A stretch of DNA of 64,000 nucleotides from Chryseobacterium cupriresistens (GTDB lineage: Bacteria; Bacteroidota; Bacteroidia; Flavobacteriales; Weeksellaceae): NCBI RefSeq assembly GCF_046614675.1, contig NZ_JBKKJT010000002.1, positions 763,795 through 827,794 of the forward strand. Direction: 5' to 3'. The notes beneath the pieces are model-generated. The model was given only the letters and a program-made list of their open reading frames with translations. It was not told the DNA's origin and did not search any database. The position numbers and the translations under genes were made by a program. Positions 23,716-33,025 of the stretch are shown piece after piece (positions within the stretch are counted from its first letter, which is position 1; every line of letters starts with the position of its first letter).

Positions 23716-25362
23716 ATGCTTAGGAACATTTCAATTGCGGCAGCTACTTTATTCTCCGTAGTTACAATCAATGCACAGAAGAACAGAAATACCCAACTGG
23801 AAAGACCCAAATTAGTCGTTGGTCTGGTAGTAGACCAGATGCGTTGGGACTATTTGTACCGTTTTTATGGTAAATACGGGAATGACGGCTTCAAAAGGCT
23901 TTTAAATACAGGATATTCTTTAAATAATGTACATATTCCTTATGTTCCCACCATTACGGCTCTGGGGCACACGTGTATCTATACGGGATCTGTACCTGCT
24001 ATTCACGGTATTGCCGGAAATGACTGGACAGATAAGGAAACAGGTAAAGGAGTTTACTGTACCGCAGATGAGAACGTTCAGCCGGTAGGTACTACCAATA
24101 CAAAAACAGGAAGCCATTCTCCGAAAAACCTTTGGTCTACCACAGTAACTGACGAATTGAGACTGGCAACAAATTTCCAGGGAAAAGTAGTCGGTGTCTC
24201 TTTGAAAGACCGTGCTTCCATTCTTCCTGCAGGCCATACTCCAAACGGAGCTTTCTGGTTTGATGACAGCACAGGAAATTTCATTACCAGTACATGGTAT
24301 ATGAATGATCTTCCACAGTGGGTAAAATCATTCAACTCTCAGAATCTTCCTGAGAAATTAGTAGCCAATGGCTGGAATACATTACTTCCAATCAATGAAT
24401 ATACAGAAAGCGCACCAGACAATTCACCTTGGGAAGGCTTGTTGGGAAGTGCAAAAACACCTACTTTCCCTTACAGTAATTTAGCAAAAGATTACCAGAC
24501 TAAAAAAGACAATATCCGTTATACACCTTTTGGAAATACATTGACTTTAAAACTGGCAGAAGCTTCTGTAGAAGGTGAAAAGCTGGGTGGAGATAATATT
24601 ACAGACTTCTTAGCGATTAATCTGGCATCTACGGATTATGCAGGACATAAATTCGGGCCGAATTCTATTGAAGTAGAAGATGTATATATCAGATTAGATC
24701 AGGATTTAGCTGAGTTTTTCAAGTATCTTGATTCAAAAGTAGGAAAAGGCGAGTACACGGTTTTCCTTTCTGCTGACCACGGTGGAGCACACTCTGTAGG
24801 ATTCCTTAAAGAACATAAAATCCCTACAGGTTTCTTTGGAGAAGATGCGGAAAAGAATCTGAACCAGAAACTGAAAGAAAAATTCGGAACCGATAAACTG
24901 GTCAACGCCATTGATAACTATCAGGTTTATTTCGACAGAAAAGTATTGGCAGACAACAAGCTTGAATTGGATGATGTTAGAAATTTCGCTGTAAAAGAAA
25001 TTGAGAAAGATCCTACTGTTTTATATGCTGTTTCTGTAGACAAAGTTCAGGAGTCAAGCATTCCGGAGCCAATCAAACAAAGAATTATTAACGGGATCAA
25101 CAGACAGAGAAGCGGAGATATCCAGTTAATTTCTCACGATTCTATGCTTCCGCCATATTCTAAAACAGGAACTACGCACAGCGTATGGAATTCTTACGAT
25201 TCTCATATTCCATTGATCTTTATGGGTTGGGGAGTGAAGCAGGGAGAAAGCAATAAAGAATATCACATGACGGATATTGCACCTACGGTATCTTCTTTAT
25301 TGAAAATTCAATTCCCGAGTGGAAATGTAGGAAACCCAATTACCGAGGTTATTGGTAAGTAA
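23716..25362 (+). CDS. pafA: alkaline phosphatase PafA
   Basis: A 548-residue periplasmic phosphate monoesterase with a signal peptide ending near residue 20 (FSVVTINAQ). It closely resembles, as recalled, the well-studied Elizabethkingia meningoseptica enzyme. Asp40 in VVDQMRWDY binds zinc, and Thr81 in VPTITALGHT corresponds to the catalytic threonine 79 of that enzyme. The segment GVSLKDRASILPAGH carries the active-site Lys and Arg. Further metal ligands lie in LASTDYAGHKFGPNS, SADHGGAHS and GTTHSVWNSYDSH. In Bacteroidota, PafA releases phosphate from organic esters and is not inhibited by phosphate. It has its own promoter and terminator. Confidence 0.95.
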   Translation: MLRNISIAAATLFSVVTINAQKNRNTQLERPKLVVGLVVDQMRWDYLYRFYGKYGNDGFKRLLNTGYSLNNVHIPYVPTITALGHTCIYTGSVPAIHGIAGNDWTDKETGKGVYCTADENVQPVGTTNTKTGSHSPKNLWSTTVTDELRLATNFQGKVVGVSLKDRASILPAGHTPNGAFWFDDSTGNFITSTWYMNDLPQWVKSFNSQNLPEKLVANGWNTLLPINEYTESAPDNSPWEGLLGSAKTPTFPYSNLAKDYQTKKDNIRYTPFGNTLTLKLAEASVEGEKLGGDNITDFLAINLASTDYAGHKFGPNSIEVEDVYIRLDQDLAEFFKYLDSKVGKGEYTVFLSADHGGAHSVGFLKEHKIPTGFFGEDAEKNLNQKLKEKFGTDKLVNAIDNYQVYFDRKVLADNKLELDDVRNFAVKEIEKDPTVLYAVSVDKVQESSIPEPIKQRIINGINRQRSGDIQLISHDSMLPPYSKTGTTHSVWNSYDSHIPLIFMGWGVKQGESNKEYHMTDIAPTVSSLLKIQFPSGNVGNPITEVIGK

Positions 25363-25375
25363 ATTGAAAATTATA

Positions 25376-25405
25376 AAAAAACATTCCCAACCGGGAATGT
25401 TTTTT
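25376..25405. terminator. bidirectional terminator between pafA and the TPR genes
   Basis: Thirteen-base arms (AAAAAACATTCCC and complement) flank the loop AACC. A and T runs at both ends make it suitable for both converging transcription units. Confidence 0.8.
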
Positions 25406-25417
25406 GTTTTTTACAGC

Positions 25418-26548
25418 TTATGATGTTCGTATCATTTGCTGTATCTCATGATGAAACTTCTTATTTTGCTTTCTGATTTTTATAATAAGATATAACAGTA
25501 GAATTATAAGAATACCTCCCAGGAAAACAGAACCTATTTTAATATAACGATCATCAGATTTTAGTTTCTCACTTTTTAAAACGGTTTCCCTGTTATGATT
25601 ATCGATCACCTGATTAATAGACTTCAGTTCATTCTGCTTTCTTTGAAATCGCATTTCCAGGTATTTTTTATTATACTGCTGATAAAGATCCTGTTGTCCT
25701 AAAGCAAGATAATTTTCTGCCAATTCCTTGTAAAGCCCTTCATTCAGGATGATATCTCCGGTATTTTTACAAAGTTCCCCGGCTTTTAGTAAGAGATCTA
25801 TTGCGGCTTGATTTTCATGCTTTTGTTTGTGTATTTCAGCAATTCCTTTCAAAGCAAATGCTTCCAGACTTTTACCATAATTCTTCCGGGCATAGCTGAC
25901 AGACTGTAAAAATGACTCTTGTGCTTTGTCAATCTCATTAAGGTTCAGATAACAGTATCCAATATTGTAGTATACCACACTCATATTGGAGTAAGTGGTT
26001 TTCTTTACAGGAACCTTTTCATAATTCTGTATGGAAATCAGGAACTTTTCCAAAGCAATTTCTGAATTAGACTGGCTTTTGTAAACCATTCCTCTTATCG
26101 CATAGCTTGCTGCAGTCTCACTATATTTTTCAGGATTTTTTTCAGGAATTTTTGCAATATACTGTTCAGCCTCATTCAGTGTTTCAAGACATTTGTTAAA
26201 AAGTTCCATTTGCTGATACTGGATAGCGACTGAAATGAGAACCCCGGCTTGGCTTCTGGGGTCATTGGTTTTTTGTAGAAGTTCTTTTGCTTTTAAAATA
26301 TATTGTAAAGATTCCTCAAAATTTCTTTTAGCAATATTGGCTGTTGAAAGCAGCATATAGAGATCAATGGAGGTTTTTATATCATGAGATTTTTTTAATA
26401 ATTGTTCCCCGATTTTGATGGTGTTATCGGGGTTGTCATAAATTTCAAGTTTTGCTTTTTTTATTAAGATACTATCGGGTGTCTTTTGGCCTTTCACACA
26501 ATGACAAAAAACAGCCAGCAGCAGTACTATTTTTAAAATTGATTTCAT
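25418..26548 (-). CDS. TPR membrane protein lacking a DNA-binding domain
   Basis: A 376-residue protein with a signal peptide (MKSILKIVLLLAVFCHCVKG), about seven tetratricopeptide repeats up to residue 300, a coiled segment, and a transmembrane helix near 335-352 (IGSVFLGGILIILLLYLIIK). It ends about 20 residues later. The upstream partner at 26545-28158 shares this layout but continues into an AraC-type helix-turn-helix. The two genes overlap by four bases (ATGA), so translation is coupled. It may be a sensor subunit or a regulator that lost its output domain. The ligand is unknown. Confidence 0.7.
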   Translation of the reverse strand: MKSILKIVLLLAVFCHCVKGQKTPDSILIKKAKLEIYDNPDNTIKIGEQLLKKSHDIKTSIDLYMLLSTANIAKRNFEESLQYILKAKELLQKTNDPRSQAGVLISVAIQYQQMELFNKCLETLNEAEQYIAKIPEKNPEKYSETAASYAIRGMVYKSQSNSEIALEKFLISIQNYEKVPVKKTTYSNMSVVYYNIGYCYLNLNEIDKAQESFLQSVSYARKNYGKSLEAFALKGIAEIHKQKHENQAAIDLLLKAGELCKNTGDIILNEGLYKELAENYLALGQQDLYQQYNKKYLEMRFQRKQNELKSINQVIDNHNRETVLKSEKLKSDDRYIKIGSVFLGGILIILLLYLIIKIRKQNKKFHHEIQQMIRTS

Positions 26549-28158
26549 AAGACTTTTGTTTTACTGATTTCCTGAATATAGGTGTTGGGAGACATGCCGG
26601 TAACAGATTTGAAAACAGTTGTAAAAGCACTGTGTGAAGAAAACCCGGAATATTCTGCAAGATAGCTCACTTTATAATTAAGAAAAGTAGAATCAGTTCT
26701 TAATAGCTGTACAATATGATTGATTCTAAGTTTATTAATGTATCCATTGAAGTTTTTTTCCTTACTGTTAATAATTTCGGAAAGGTACTTTGTATTGATT
26801 TCCATTTGAGAAGAAAGCAGCGACAGAGACATGTTTTTATTTAGAAACCGGTCGGATTTTTCAAATTCTTCCAGCTTTTGGAGAATTTCATCTTCTTTTT
26901 CCTTCGATATTTTTGGCGTCCCGTTATCTTTTATTGTATTTGTTTTGTTTGAAATAGCCGGCTGAGTCTTTTGGCTGGTCTGCTTTTCAAAGAAATCAAA
27001 CTGTTTTTTTAAATCTTTATTTTTACCTCTAATGACTAAAAAATAGGCAAGCAAGCCCAGGATTATCAAAGATAAAATGAAGATTAAAACCGAGGAAGAT
27101 CTTAAAAGAATATACCTCTGAAATTCAATGTTTTTATTCTGATTGGTTTCCACAAGCTTCACCAGATATCGTATCCCTTCTTTTGAACCGGAATCTGTTT
27201 TTGTTTTTAAATCAGTGTAAAGTTTATTGTACTGATGATATTTTGCATCATTATGTACCGCGTAATAATTACGGGACAGTGATTCGTAAATTTTAATTTT
27301 TAAATTATTAAACGGAAGATTCTCGATCAATCGAAGACCTGCCTCCAATTTTTGAATAGAGGTTGCATAATCCTGCTTCAGAAAATAGTATTGGGACAGA
27401 TTCTCATAAGCCAAACCTAAAAGAAACGGCTGGTTTTTCTGAGATTCAAGATCAGCAATCACATTTTCTATAAGTATTTTATATTCTATTGATTTATTCT
27501 GCTTCAGCAGATAAGAAGAGCGAAAAATTCTGTTTTCTATTTTTAAAATTCTGTTCTCTTCATTATGATTCCCAAGGTATTGGTTGCTTTTATCAAGATT
27601 TTGTAAGGCTTCAGGATAGTTTCTGTTGATTCCTGAGTTTAATGCCTGAAGCTGATACAATTTTGCAGTGGTGATTCTTAAGGAACGATCATTACTTTTA
27701 GGAAGTTTCTGATCGGATAAAAGATTGGTAATAATTGTCTTTGACTGATTGTATAAACCCAGATTCTGATACTGATCAGCAAGATTATAACCACTGAAGA
27801 CCTGCATAAAATATGAAAGGTTATTTTTCTGATCAATATCTTCTTTTTGAGCAAAAATATTGACAGACTGTACATAGTCTCCCTTCAGGGCAAAAGCTTG
27901 TGAAATAATATTTTGAAGTACAATTTTGTGTTCCGCGTTTTGATCACTCACAAGAATTCCCTGGGTATAACTGATGCATTCGTCGGGATTCTGATACAAT
28001 TTCAGAAATGCTTTATCTGCTAGCATATTGAAGTCGGGGCCGGACTGTCCTTTGGTAATAAGGAAGCAGAAAATAAACAGTAAGATTTGAAATAATTTTT
28101 GTCCTGATAAATTGTTTTTTGTGTTTTTTTGAATAATTCCGGTAAAATCCATATTCAA
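26545..28158 (-). CDS. TPR-containing transmembrane AraC-type transcriptional regulator
   Basis: A 537-residue one-component regulator. A membrane/signal segment lies near residues 20-37 (LFQILLFIFCFLITKG), TPR-like helical repeats fill about 40-310, and a transmembrane helix lies near 345-370 (SSVLIFILSLIILGLLAYFLV). The C-terminal 110 residues form an AraC-type helix-turn-helix with MEINTKYLSEIINSKE and SYLAEYSGFSSHSAFTTVFK followed by GMSPNTYIQE. Such proteins, common in Flavobacteriia, are thought to sense through the periplasmic TPRs and bind DNA from the membrane. The start at 28158 or the ATG two codons later are equally possible. The divergent T9SS cargo gene is a candidate target. 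Confidence 0.8.
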   Translation of the reverse strand: MNMDFTGIIQKNTKNNLSGQKLFQILLFIFCFLITKGQSGPDFNMLADKAFLKLYQNPDECISYTQGILVSDQNAEHKIVLQNIISQAFALKGDYVQSVNIFAQKEDIDQKNNLSYFMQVFSGYNLADQYQNLGLYNQSKTIITNLLSDQKLPKSNDRSLRITTAKLYQLQALNSGINRNYPEALQNLDKSNQYLGNHNEENRILKIENRIFRSSYLLKQNKSIEYKILIENVIADLESQKNQPFLLGLAYENLSQYYFLKQDYATSIQKLEAGLRLIENLPFNNLKIKIYESLSRNYYAVHNDAKYHQYNKLYTDLKTKTDSGSKEGIRYLVKLVETNQNKNIEFQRYILLRSSSVLIFILSLIILGLLAYFLVIRGKNKDLKKQFDFFEKQTSQKTQPAISNKTNTIKDNGTPKISKEKEDEILQKLEEFEKSDRFLNKNMSLSLLSSQMEINTKYLSEIINSKEKNFNGYINKLRINHIVQLLRTDSTFLNYKVSYLAEYSGFSSHSAFTTVFKSVTGMSPNTYIQEISKTKVL

Positions 28159-28306
28159 AATATTGTTTTATATCTATTTGGTTATTAGTATTTTAAAAAT
28201 TAAACTCTTTTAAAATTCACGAATTATGAAAGTCAATTTCTTTTAATTGAGTGAATGTTGTATTAATATTGTTTTCACCAATTCAAAACGCTAAATATAA
28301 TAAAAT

Positions 28307-29620
28307 ATGAAAAATTTTTACAGAATGTCAATGAAAATATTGATAGCTTATCTTTTCTTGAAATTTGGTTTTGCAGAAGCGCAGCTTACTGTAATCGGCT
28401 TGGGAAATTATAATGTAGGCGCAGTATCGGATAATGGAGTAGTAAGCTTGCACACCAGTGCAGGAAGTATATATAAATGGAATGCTGCAGGAGGACTCGT
28501 ACAGATAGGTTCTATAACAAACGGATATCCGGCTGCAGGCAGAACCATTGTTTCGAATGACGGAACCAAAATATCGTCGTCGGTTACCAATGCCGCAACA
28601 GGATTCAATGAAATATCTACTTATGATGTCGCTACGGCCACATGGGTAAACAGAGGCGGGCTTGTACCTACAGGATGGGATGGCAGCGTAAGCTCTACCT
28701 GGGGAATGTCGACTGATGGAAATACTATTGTTGGTCTTGGTTTTCTCACCGCAGCGAATGCACATGCTGTGAAATGGGACGAAGTAAACGGCGTGGTAGA
28801 TCTGGGAAGTATAGTTCCAGGACGCAGCTCCAGAGCAAATGCAATCAATGCAGCAGGAACAGTGATCGTAGGCTGGCAGGATGAATCAACCGGAACAAGA
28901 AGCGGAGCAAAATGGCAGGATGGAGTGGAAAGTTTTATTACAGATAATAATGGGAATCATGTAGGAGAAGCAGGAGGAATTTCTGCTGACGGAAATACAA
29001 TAATAGGTTCGGCAAATCCTAATCCTTATGTATGGAATGCTGTGAGCGGGCTTACTTATATAACGCATCCTAATGCTTCTTTCAGCTTCAAAGGAGGTGC
29101 CACCGGGATTTCTGCTGATGGGAAAAAAGTGATCGGGTATTACAGAGCATTTGGGGCTCCTCCCATGTCAGGAGAAGGCTTTATCTGGACCTCTGCCGCC
29201 GGGAGAATTAACCTGAATGATTATGTGGCATCTTTAGGAATTGCCACTAATGGAGTAACAATGGGACTTCCTCTTGCGATTTCACAGGACGGAAAGAAAA
29301 TTGCCGGGTCAGGGACGAATGCTTCAGGGCAGATGATTGCTTTTTACCTGGATACTTCTGAATTTTTATCGGTGAGTGATGCTGTGAAAGAGAAAAACAA
29401 TACAAGTATCTATCCTAATCCAGTGGCTGACATCCTGTATTTTAAAGGAAAAGGAAAAATAGAGAAAGCAGAAATTTATAATATGGTTGGACAAAAGGTA
29501 AAATCATTGGATACTGTAGAAGGACAGATTGATGTTTCATCCCTGTCAAAAGGAGATTATATTTTACAATATTCCGTAAAAGGAGTACAACAGGAGTCTT
29601 ATAAATTTATTAAAAAGTAA
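28307..29620 (+). CDS. T9SS-exported HAF-type beta-repeat protein
   Basis: A 437-residue secreted protein. After the signal peptide (ILIAYLFLKFGFAEAQ) come repeated units of about 50 residues built on phrases such as GISADGNTIIGSA, GMSTDGNTIVGLG, GISADGKKVIGYY and AISQDGKKIAGSG. This is the HAF extracellular-repeat pattern, probably forming a beta-propeller-like fold. The last 75 residues are a type A T9SS sorting domain (SIYPNPVADILYF ... LSKGDYILQYSVKG ... KFIKK), so the protein should pass the outer membrane by T9SS and be anchored or released. Ligand or substrate is unknown. It is divergent from the TPR-AraC regulator and followed by a clear terminator. Confidence 0.82.
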   Translation: MKNFYRMSMKILIAYLFLKFGFAEAQLTVIGLGNYNVGAVSDNGVVSLHTSAGSIYKWNAAGGLVQIGSITNGYPAAGRTIVSNDGTKISSSVTNAATGFNEISTYDVATATWVNRGGLVPTGWDGSVSSTWGMSTDGNTIVGLGFLTAANAHAVKWDEVNGVVDLGSIVPGRSSRANAINAAGTVIVGWQDESTGTRSGAKWQDGVESFITDNNGNHVGEAGGISADGNTIIGSANPNPYVWNAVSGLTYITHPNASFSFKGGATGISADGKKVIGYYRAFGAPPMSGEGFIWTSAAGRINLNDYVASLGIATNGVTMGLPLAISQDGKKIAGSGTNASGQMIAFYLDTSEFLSVSDAVKEKNNTSIYPNPVADILYFKGKGKIEKAEIYNMVGQKVKSLDTVEGQIDVSSLSKGDYILQYSVKGVQQESYKFIKK

Positions 29621-29647
29621 CATATATAAATAGTAAAGTAGTGGGAT

Positions 29648-29687
29648 GAATGGCTGTTTTCAATATTGAAAGCGGCCGTTCTTTTTT
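29648..29687 (+). terminator. terminator of the T9SS cargo gene
   Basis: A near-perfect 34-base inverted repeat (29648-29681), with three G-U pairs that form only in plus-strand RNA, is followed by six T residues. Confidence 0.8.
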
Positions 29688-29734
29688 GTGTATATAACAA
29701 AAGGATAGCATATTTTGTATAGAAAAGTCTGGTT

Positions 29735-29765
29735 TTTGGCAAATACATATAAAAAACTATCTTTG
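29735..29765 (+). promoter_or_regulatory. Bacteroidota promoter (TTTG, 19-base spacer, TATCTTTG)
   Basis: The -33 element TTTG (29735-29738) and the -7 box TATCTTTG (29758-29765) have a 19-base spacer, close to the consensus. It lies immediately before the cobalamin riboswitch and would start the B12 uptake transcript. Confidence 0.7.
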
Positions 29766-29769
29766 CAAA

Positions 29770-29928
29770 AATTTTGGTTTCCAGTATTTTGGAATGAAAA
29801 GGGAATCGGGTGTAACTCCCGGACTGTCCCCGCAACTGTAAATCGCAACACAAGTTTCTGCAAAACGCCACTGTGTAAAAACGGGAAGGAGCAGAATGCG
29901 AAAGTCAGGAGACCTGCCAGGATTATAA
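29770..29928 (+). ncRNA. cobalamin riboswitch
   Basis: The conserved core elements occur in order: GGGAATCGGGTGTAACTCCC, then GACTGTCCCCGCAACTGTAA, then CCACTGTG, GGGAAGG, and AGTCAGGAGACCTGCC. These are the hallmark blocks of the AdoCbl/B12 riboswitch, including the B12 box. It sits between a good promoter and a TonB-dependent receptor gene, ending about 40 bases before the ATG. When B12 is bound it should reduce expression of the receptor, by sequestering the ribosome-binding region or by termination; which one cannot be read here. Confidence 0.95.
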
Positions 29929-29966
29929 TTAAAAACATATTGCTTTCGGAGGAAAAGTAAAAAAGT

Positions 29967-31793
29967 ATGGATATAAAAAGATCTTTAGTACTGCTTTTTT
30001 CATCTTATGGGTGTTTTCTTTTTGGACAAGAGAAAACTATTGACACTATTTATGTCTTCGACAACCAGATGAACAGGGTGAAACTTTTTCATCCCGTAAA
30101 AACAATTACAGCAGAAGATGCTGAAAAAAACTCCGGTAATCTTTCGGAGCTTCTGAGGTTTCAGTCGCAGGTTTTCATTAAAGAAAATGGCCGTGGTGCT
30201 GTTTCTTCGCCTTCTTTCAGAGGAACAACTGCCCAGCAGACTGCATTCGTATGGAACGGAATTAATATCAATTCTAATTTTTTAGGCCAGGGAGATATCA
30301 ATAATATTGCTTTGTTCGGCTATGATCAGATCGGTATCAAAGCGGGTGGAGGAAGTGTAGTGTACGGAAGTGGTGCCATCGGGGGAAGTATTCACCTGAA
30401 TAATACTCTTGATTTTAATAAAGGCTTCCATGGTTCTTTATTCTCTGAAGTGGCTTCCTTTAATACCTATAATAACTTTGTAAAAGGTTCTTACAGCAAT
30501 GATAAGTTCAGTTTTAAAGCCTCCGGAAATTATTCTGTAAGTGAAAATGATTATAAGGTAAGCGATCTGAATTACATCAACAGAAACGGGAATTATTACA
30601 ATACGACGTTCAATGTAGGAGCATCCTATAAAATTACAAACGATCATAAGGTTTCGTGGCAAAGCCAGTTTTTTGATTCTTCACAGCATTATCCTGTATA
30701 TGAGGAAACGGGAACAAAAACAAAATATACAACTCAAAGTGTAAGAAGTCTTCTTTCTTGGGACTGGAACAAAGCGAAGTTCAGTAATTCCCTTAAAGCA
30801 GCCTATACGGAAGAGAATTTTCAGTATTTCGGTTCGTTAAACCAACCTAAATCCAGTGGAGGAACCGGGAAAAATTATATCTTTAAAAATGATTTTAATT
30901 ATTTCCTGAATTCAAAATGGAATTTTAATATCATCGGAGAATTTCAGATTAATAAAGGAGAAGGGTACGAGAGCGGAATATCCAATGTCAGCAGGAATAT
31001 AGGTTCTGTTTCAGGATTATTGCGGTATTTTGCAACAAAAGATCTGCGTTTTGAAGGAGGATTCAAAAAAGATTTTGTAGAAGATGTAAAGTCTCCTTTT
31101 ATGTATTCATTCTCCGGAAAATGGAACGCCGCAAAATGGTATGATCTGAGTATTAACGTATCCAAAAACTTCAGATATCCTTCATTTAATGATATTTATT
31201 ATGAACCGGGAGGAAATAAAGATCTGAGACCGGAAACCTCTACTCAGGTGGATATGACCAATGAGTTCAAAGTGGGAGATTTCAAACTTACTCTGTCTCC
31301 CTACTATATGAACATCACAGATCTTATTGTATGGCTTCCAACGGCTATGGGATACTGGCAGGCATACAATGTCAATAAATCCGAATCTTACGGGCTGGAA
31401 TCCCTGTTGTCTTTCAGCAAGCAGTGGGGAAATCATAAATTCAGAGCCAATGCAGCATACTATTATGCAAAAGCTATCGATAAAGAAACGAAGATGCAGA
31501 GACCTTACGTTCCCATGCACAGGGGAAATGCCGGTATAGATTACGAATATGGTTTCTTCAGGTTTTATGCACAGGGACAGCTGAACGGTGTTACCTACAC
31601 CACAAGTGATGAAAAGAGATCAGAAGCTATAGATCCTTATTTTCTTTTAAATATGGGAGTTTCTGCCACCTTAGCAAAAAAATATACCTTAGGGTTTAAA
31701 GTGAATAATCTAACCAATACCTACTATAAAACCGTTTCTTTCTATCCTTTACCAAAAAGAAACTATAGTGTGTATGCAGCAATAAATTTTTAA
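29967..31793 (+). CDS. TonB-dependent receptor, BtuB-like (vitamin B12)
   Basis: A 608-residue outer-membrane receptor. A signal peptide (RSLVLLFSSYGCFLFG) precedes the plug domain (about 30-150), with VKTITAEDAEKNSGNLSELL, the QVFIKENG segment and AGGGSVVYGSGAIGGSIHLN. A beta-barrel of about 22 strands ends in the terminal strand NYSVYAAINF. The short length without a CarboxypepD N-terminal domain is BtuB-like, not SusC-like. The upstream cobalamin riboswitch makes cobalamin or a relative the probable ligand. The next gene, 21 bases downstream, encodes a surface lipoprotein that likely works with it. Energy would come from a TonB-ExbBD system encoded elsewhere. Confidence 0.88.
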   Translation: MDIKRSLVLLFSSYGCFLFGQEKTIDTIYVFDNQMNRVKLFHPVKTITAEDAEKNSGNLSELLRFQSQVFIKENGRGAVSSPSFRGTTAQQTAFVWNGININSNFLGQGDINNIALFGYDQIGIKAGGGSVVYGSGAIGGSIHLNNTLDFNKGFHGSLFSEVASFNTYNNFVKGSYSNDKFSFKASGNYSVSENDYKVSDLNYINRNGNYYNTTFNVGASYKITNDHKVSWQSQFFDSSQHYPVYEETGTKTKYTTQSVRSLLSWDWNKAKFSNSLKAAYTEENFQYFGSLNQPKSSGGTGKNYIFKNDFNYFLNSKWNFNIIGEFQINKGEGYESGISNVSRNIGSVSGLLRYFATKDLRFEGGFKKDFVEDVKSPFMYSFSGKWNAAKWYDLSINVSKNFRYPSFNDIYYEPGGNKDLRPETSTQVDMTNEFKVGDFKLTLSPYYMNITDLIVWLPTAMGYWQAYNVNKSESYGLESLLSFSKQWGNHKFRANAAYYYAKAIDKETKMQRPYVPMHRGNAGIDYEYGFFRFYAQGQLNGVTYTTSDEKRSEAIDPYFLLNMGVSATLAKKYTLGFKVNNLTNTYYKTVSFYPLPKRNYSVYAAINF

Positions 31794-31814
31794 TAAATTA
31801 AAATTGAATAAATT

Positions 31815-32873
31815 ATGAAAATAACTAAACTTTTAACTGTCTTATTTGCAGTTGTACTATTGTTTAATATGTCTTCATGTACAAGTGACTCTGCCGAGTT
31901 TGAAATTTCTCCGATCACTTACCAGAACGGATATTTTATCTCTAATGAAGGTAATTTTAACAGCCAGGGTGCTAAAGTAACATTCCTGACAAGAGATTTA
32001 AGCTTAAAGCAGGATGACGTATATGGGTACAATAACAATAAAGAAATTCTGGGTGACGTTCTTCAGACCATTGGTCTTAATGGAAATAAGGCTTATCTTG
32101 TGATCAATAACTCAAACAAAATTGTTGTAGTAGACCGTTATACATTTAAGAAATTAGGAGTAATCACTAATCAGATTGATAACCCGAGAGGAATTGCTTT
32201 TGCTAATGATTTTATCTATGTTGCTAATCTAAACTTCTCTACGAATGCAACAAGTGTAACAAAATATAAGGCTTCCGACTATTCATTTGTAAGCAAAATC
32301 ACGATGACAGGCGGGGCTGATAAAGCAGTAGAAGCAGGTGGAAATATTTTTGTGCAGAATGCTACTTCCGGATATGGAAATATGATTACTTATATCAATA
32401 CTTCTAATGACAGTAAAACTGAACTTACTGTTCCGAATGGTAAGATTAACAGTACTATTTCATACAAATCCAATGTATATACAATTTCTTCTACAGCTAC
32501 TGATTCTTATATCTATAAAATCTCCGGCACAGGGGCTATGACACCGGTAGTTACGTTGACAGGAATTCCAAGTGCTACCAATCTTCAGATTGATAATGAT
32601 AAAATCTATTTCAGTTCTGCCAATAAAGTGTATACAACAAGTTTAGCTACACCAACAGTTCCTGCAAGCCCGCTATTAACAGCTGCAGATGGTGGTCCTT
32701 ATTTTACGCTTTATGGATTTAATGTTATTGATGGTAGAATTTTTGCATCAGATGTTAAACAATTCACTCAGGAAAGCGAAATGACTGTATATTCAGCAAC
32801 TACGGGTACCAAGCTTACTTCCCTTAAAACAGGTGGTCTTGGTGCTAACGGAACTTTCCTTAACCCGCAATAA
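31815..32873 (+). CDS. surface beta-propeller lipoprotein (DUF5074/YncE-like, BtuG-like)
   Basis: A 352-residue lipoprotein with lipobox MSSC at the end of the signal peptide (LLTVLFAVVLLFNMSSC). The mature part has repeated strands of the YncE type, including FISNEGNFNSQGAKVTFL, NKIVVVDRYTFKKLGVI, PRGIAFANDFIYVANL and later NLQIDNDKIYFSSANKVY, consistent with a seven-bladed propeller. In Bacteroides, BtuG is a surface propeller lipoprotein that captures B12 and sits on BtuB; the same pairing under a B12 riboswitch suggests the same role here. The gene lies 21 bases after the receptor gene and is followed by two hairpin terminators. The specific ligand is inferred from context. Confidence 0.78.
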   Translation: MKITKLLTVLFAVVLLFNMSSCTSDSAEFEISPITYQNGYFISNEGNFNSQGAKVTFLTRDLSLKQDDVYGYNNNKEILGDVLQTIGLNGNKAYLVINNSNKIVVVDRYTFKKLGVITNQIDNPRGIAFANDFIYVANLNFSTNATSVTKYKASDYSFVSKITMTGGADKAVEAGGNIFVQNATSGYGNMITYINTSNDSKTELTVPNGKINSTISYKSNVYTISSTATDSYIYKISGTGAMTPVVTLTGIPSATNLQIDNDKIYFSSANKVYTTSLATPTVPASPLLTAADGGPYFTLYGFNVIDGRIFASDVKQFTQESEMTVYSATTGTKLTSLKTGGLGANGTFLNPQ

Positions 32874-32923
32874 TTATTACTTCTAAAAATAATTTTTTAT
32901 TTTTTCATCATTTGTGTTTTTTT

Positions 32924-32950
32924 CCGGCCGGTTTCGAAGAAACCGGCCGG
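32924..32950 (+). terminator. GC-rich hairpin after the B12 operon
   Basis: Perfect 12-base arms (CCGGCCGGTTTC and complement) flank the loop GAA and are followed by CTTTGTTT. It lies 50 bases past the lipoprotein gene stop. Confidence 0.75.
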
Positions 32951-32973
32951 CTTTGTTTCCTTAAGAAAAAAAA

Positions 32974-33006
32974 TCCGGCGGGATGGAACATCCCGCCGGA
33001 ATTTTT
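32974..33006. terminator. second GC-rich hairpin, converging terminator of cca
   Basis: Perfect 12-base arms (TCCGGCGGGATG and complement) flank the loop GAA. It has a T run on the right and an A run on the left, so it can act in both directions. It lies next to the stop of the minus-strand CCA-adding enzyme gene. Confidence 0.75.
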
Positions 33007-33025
33007 AATATTTTTCTAAATCGAA

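Noticed and set aside
29715..29960. An 81-codon plus-strand frame over the riboswitch
   Set aside because: It covers the promoter and the conserved cobalamin riboswitch blocks, and its translation shows no protein-like features.
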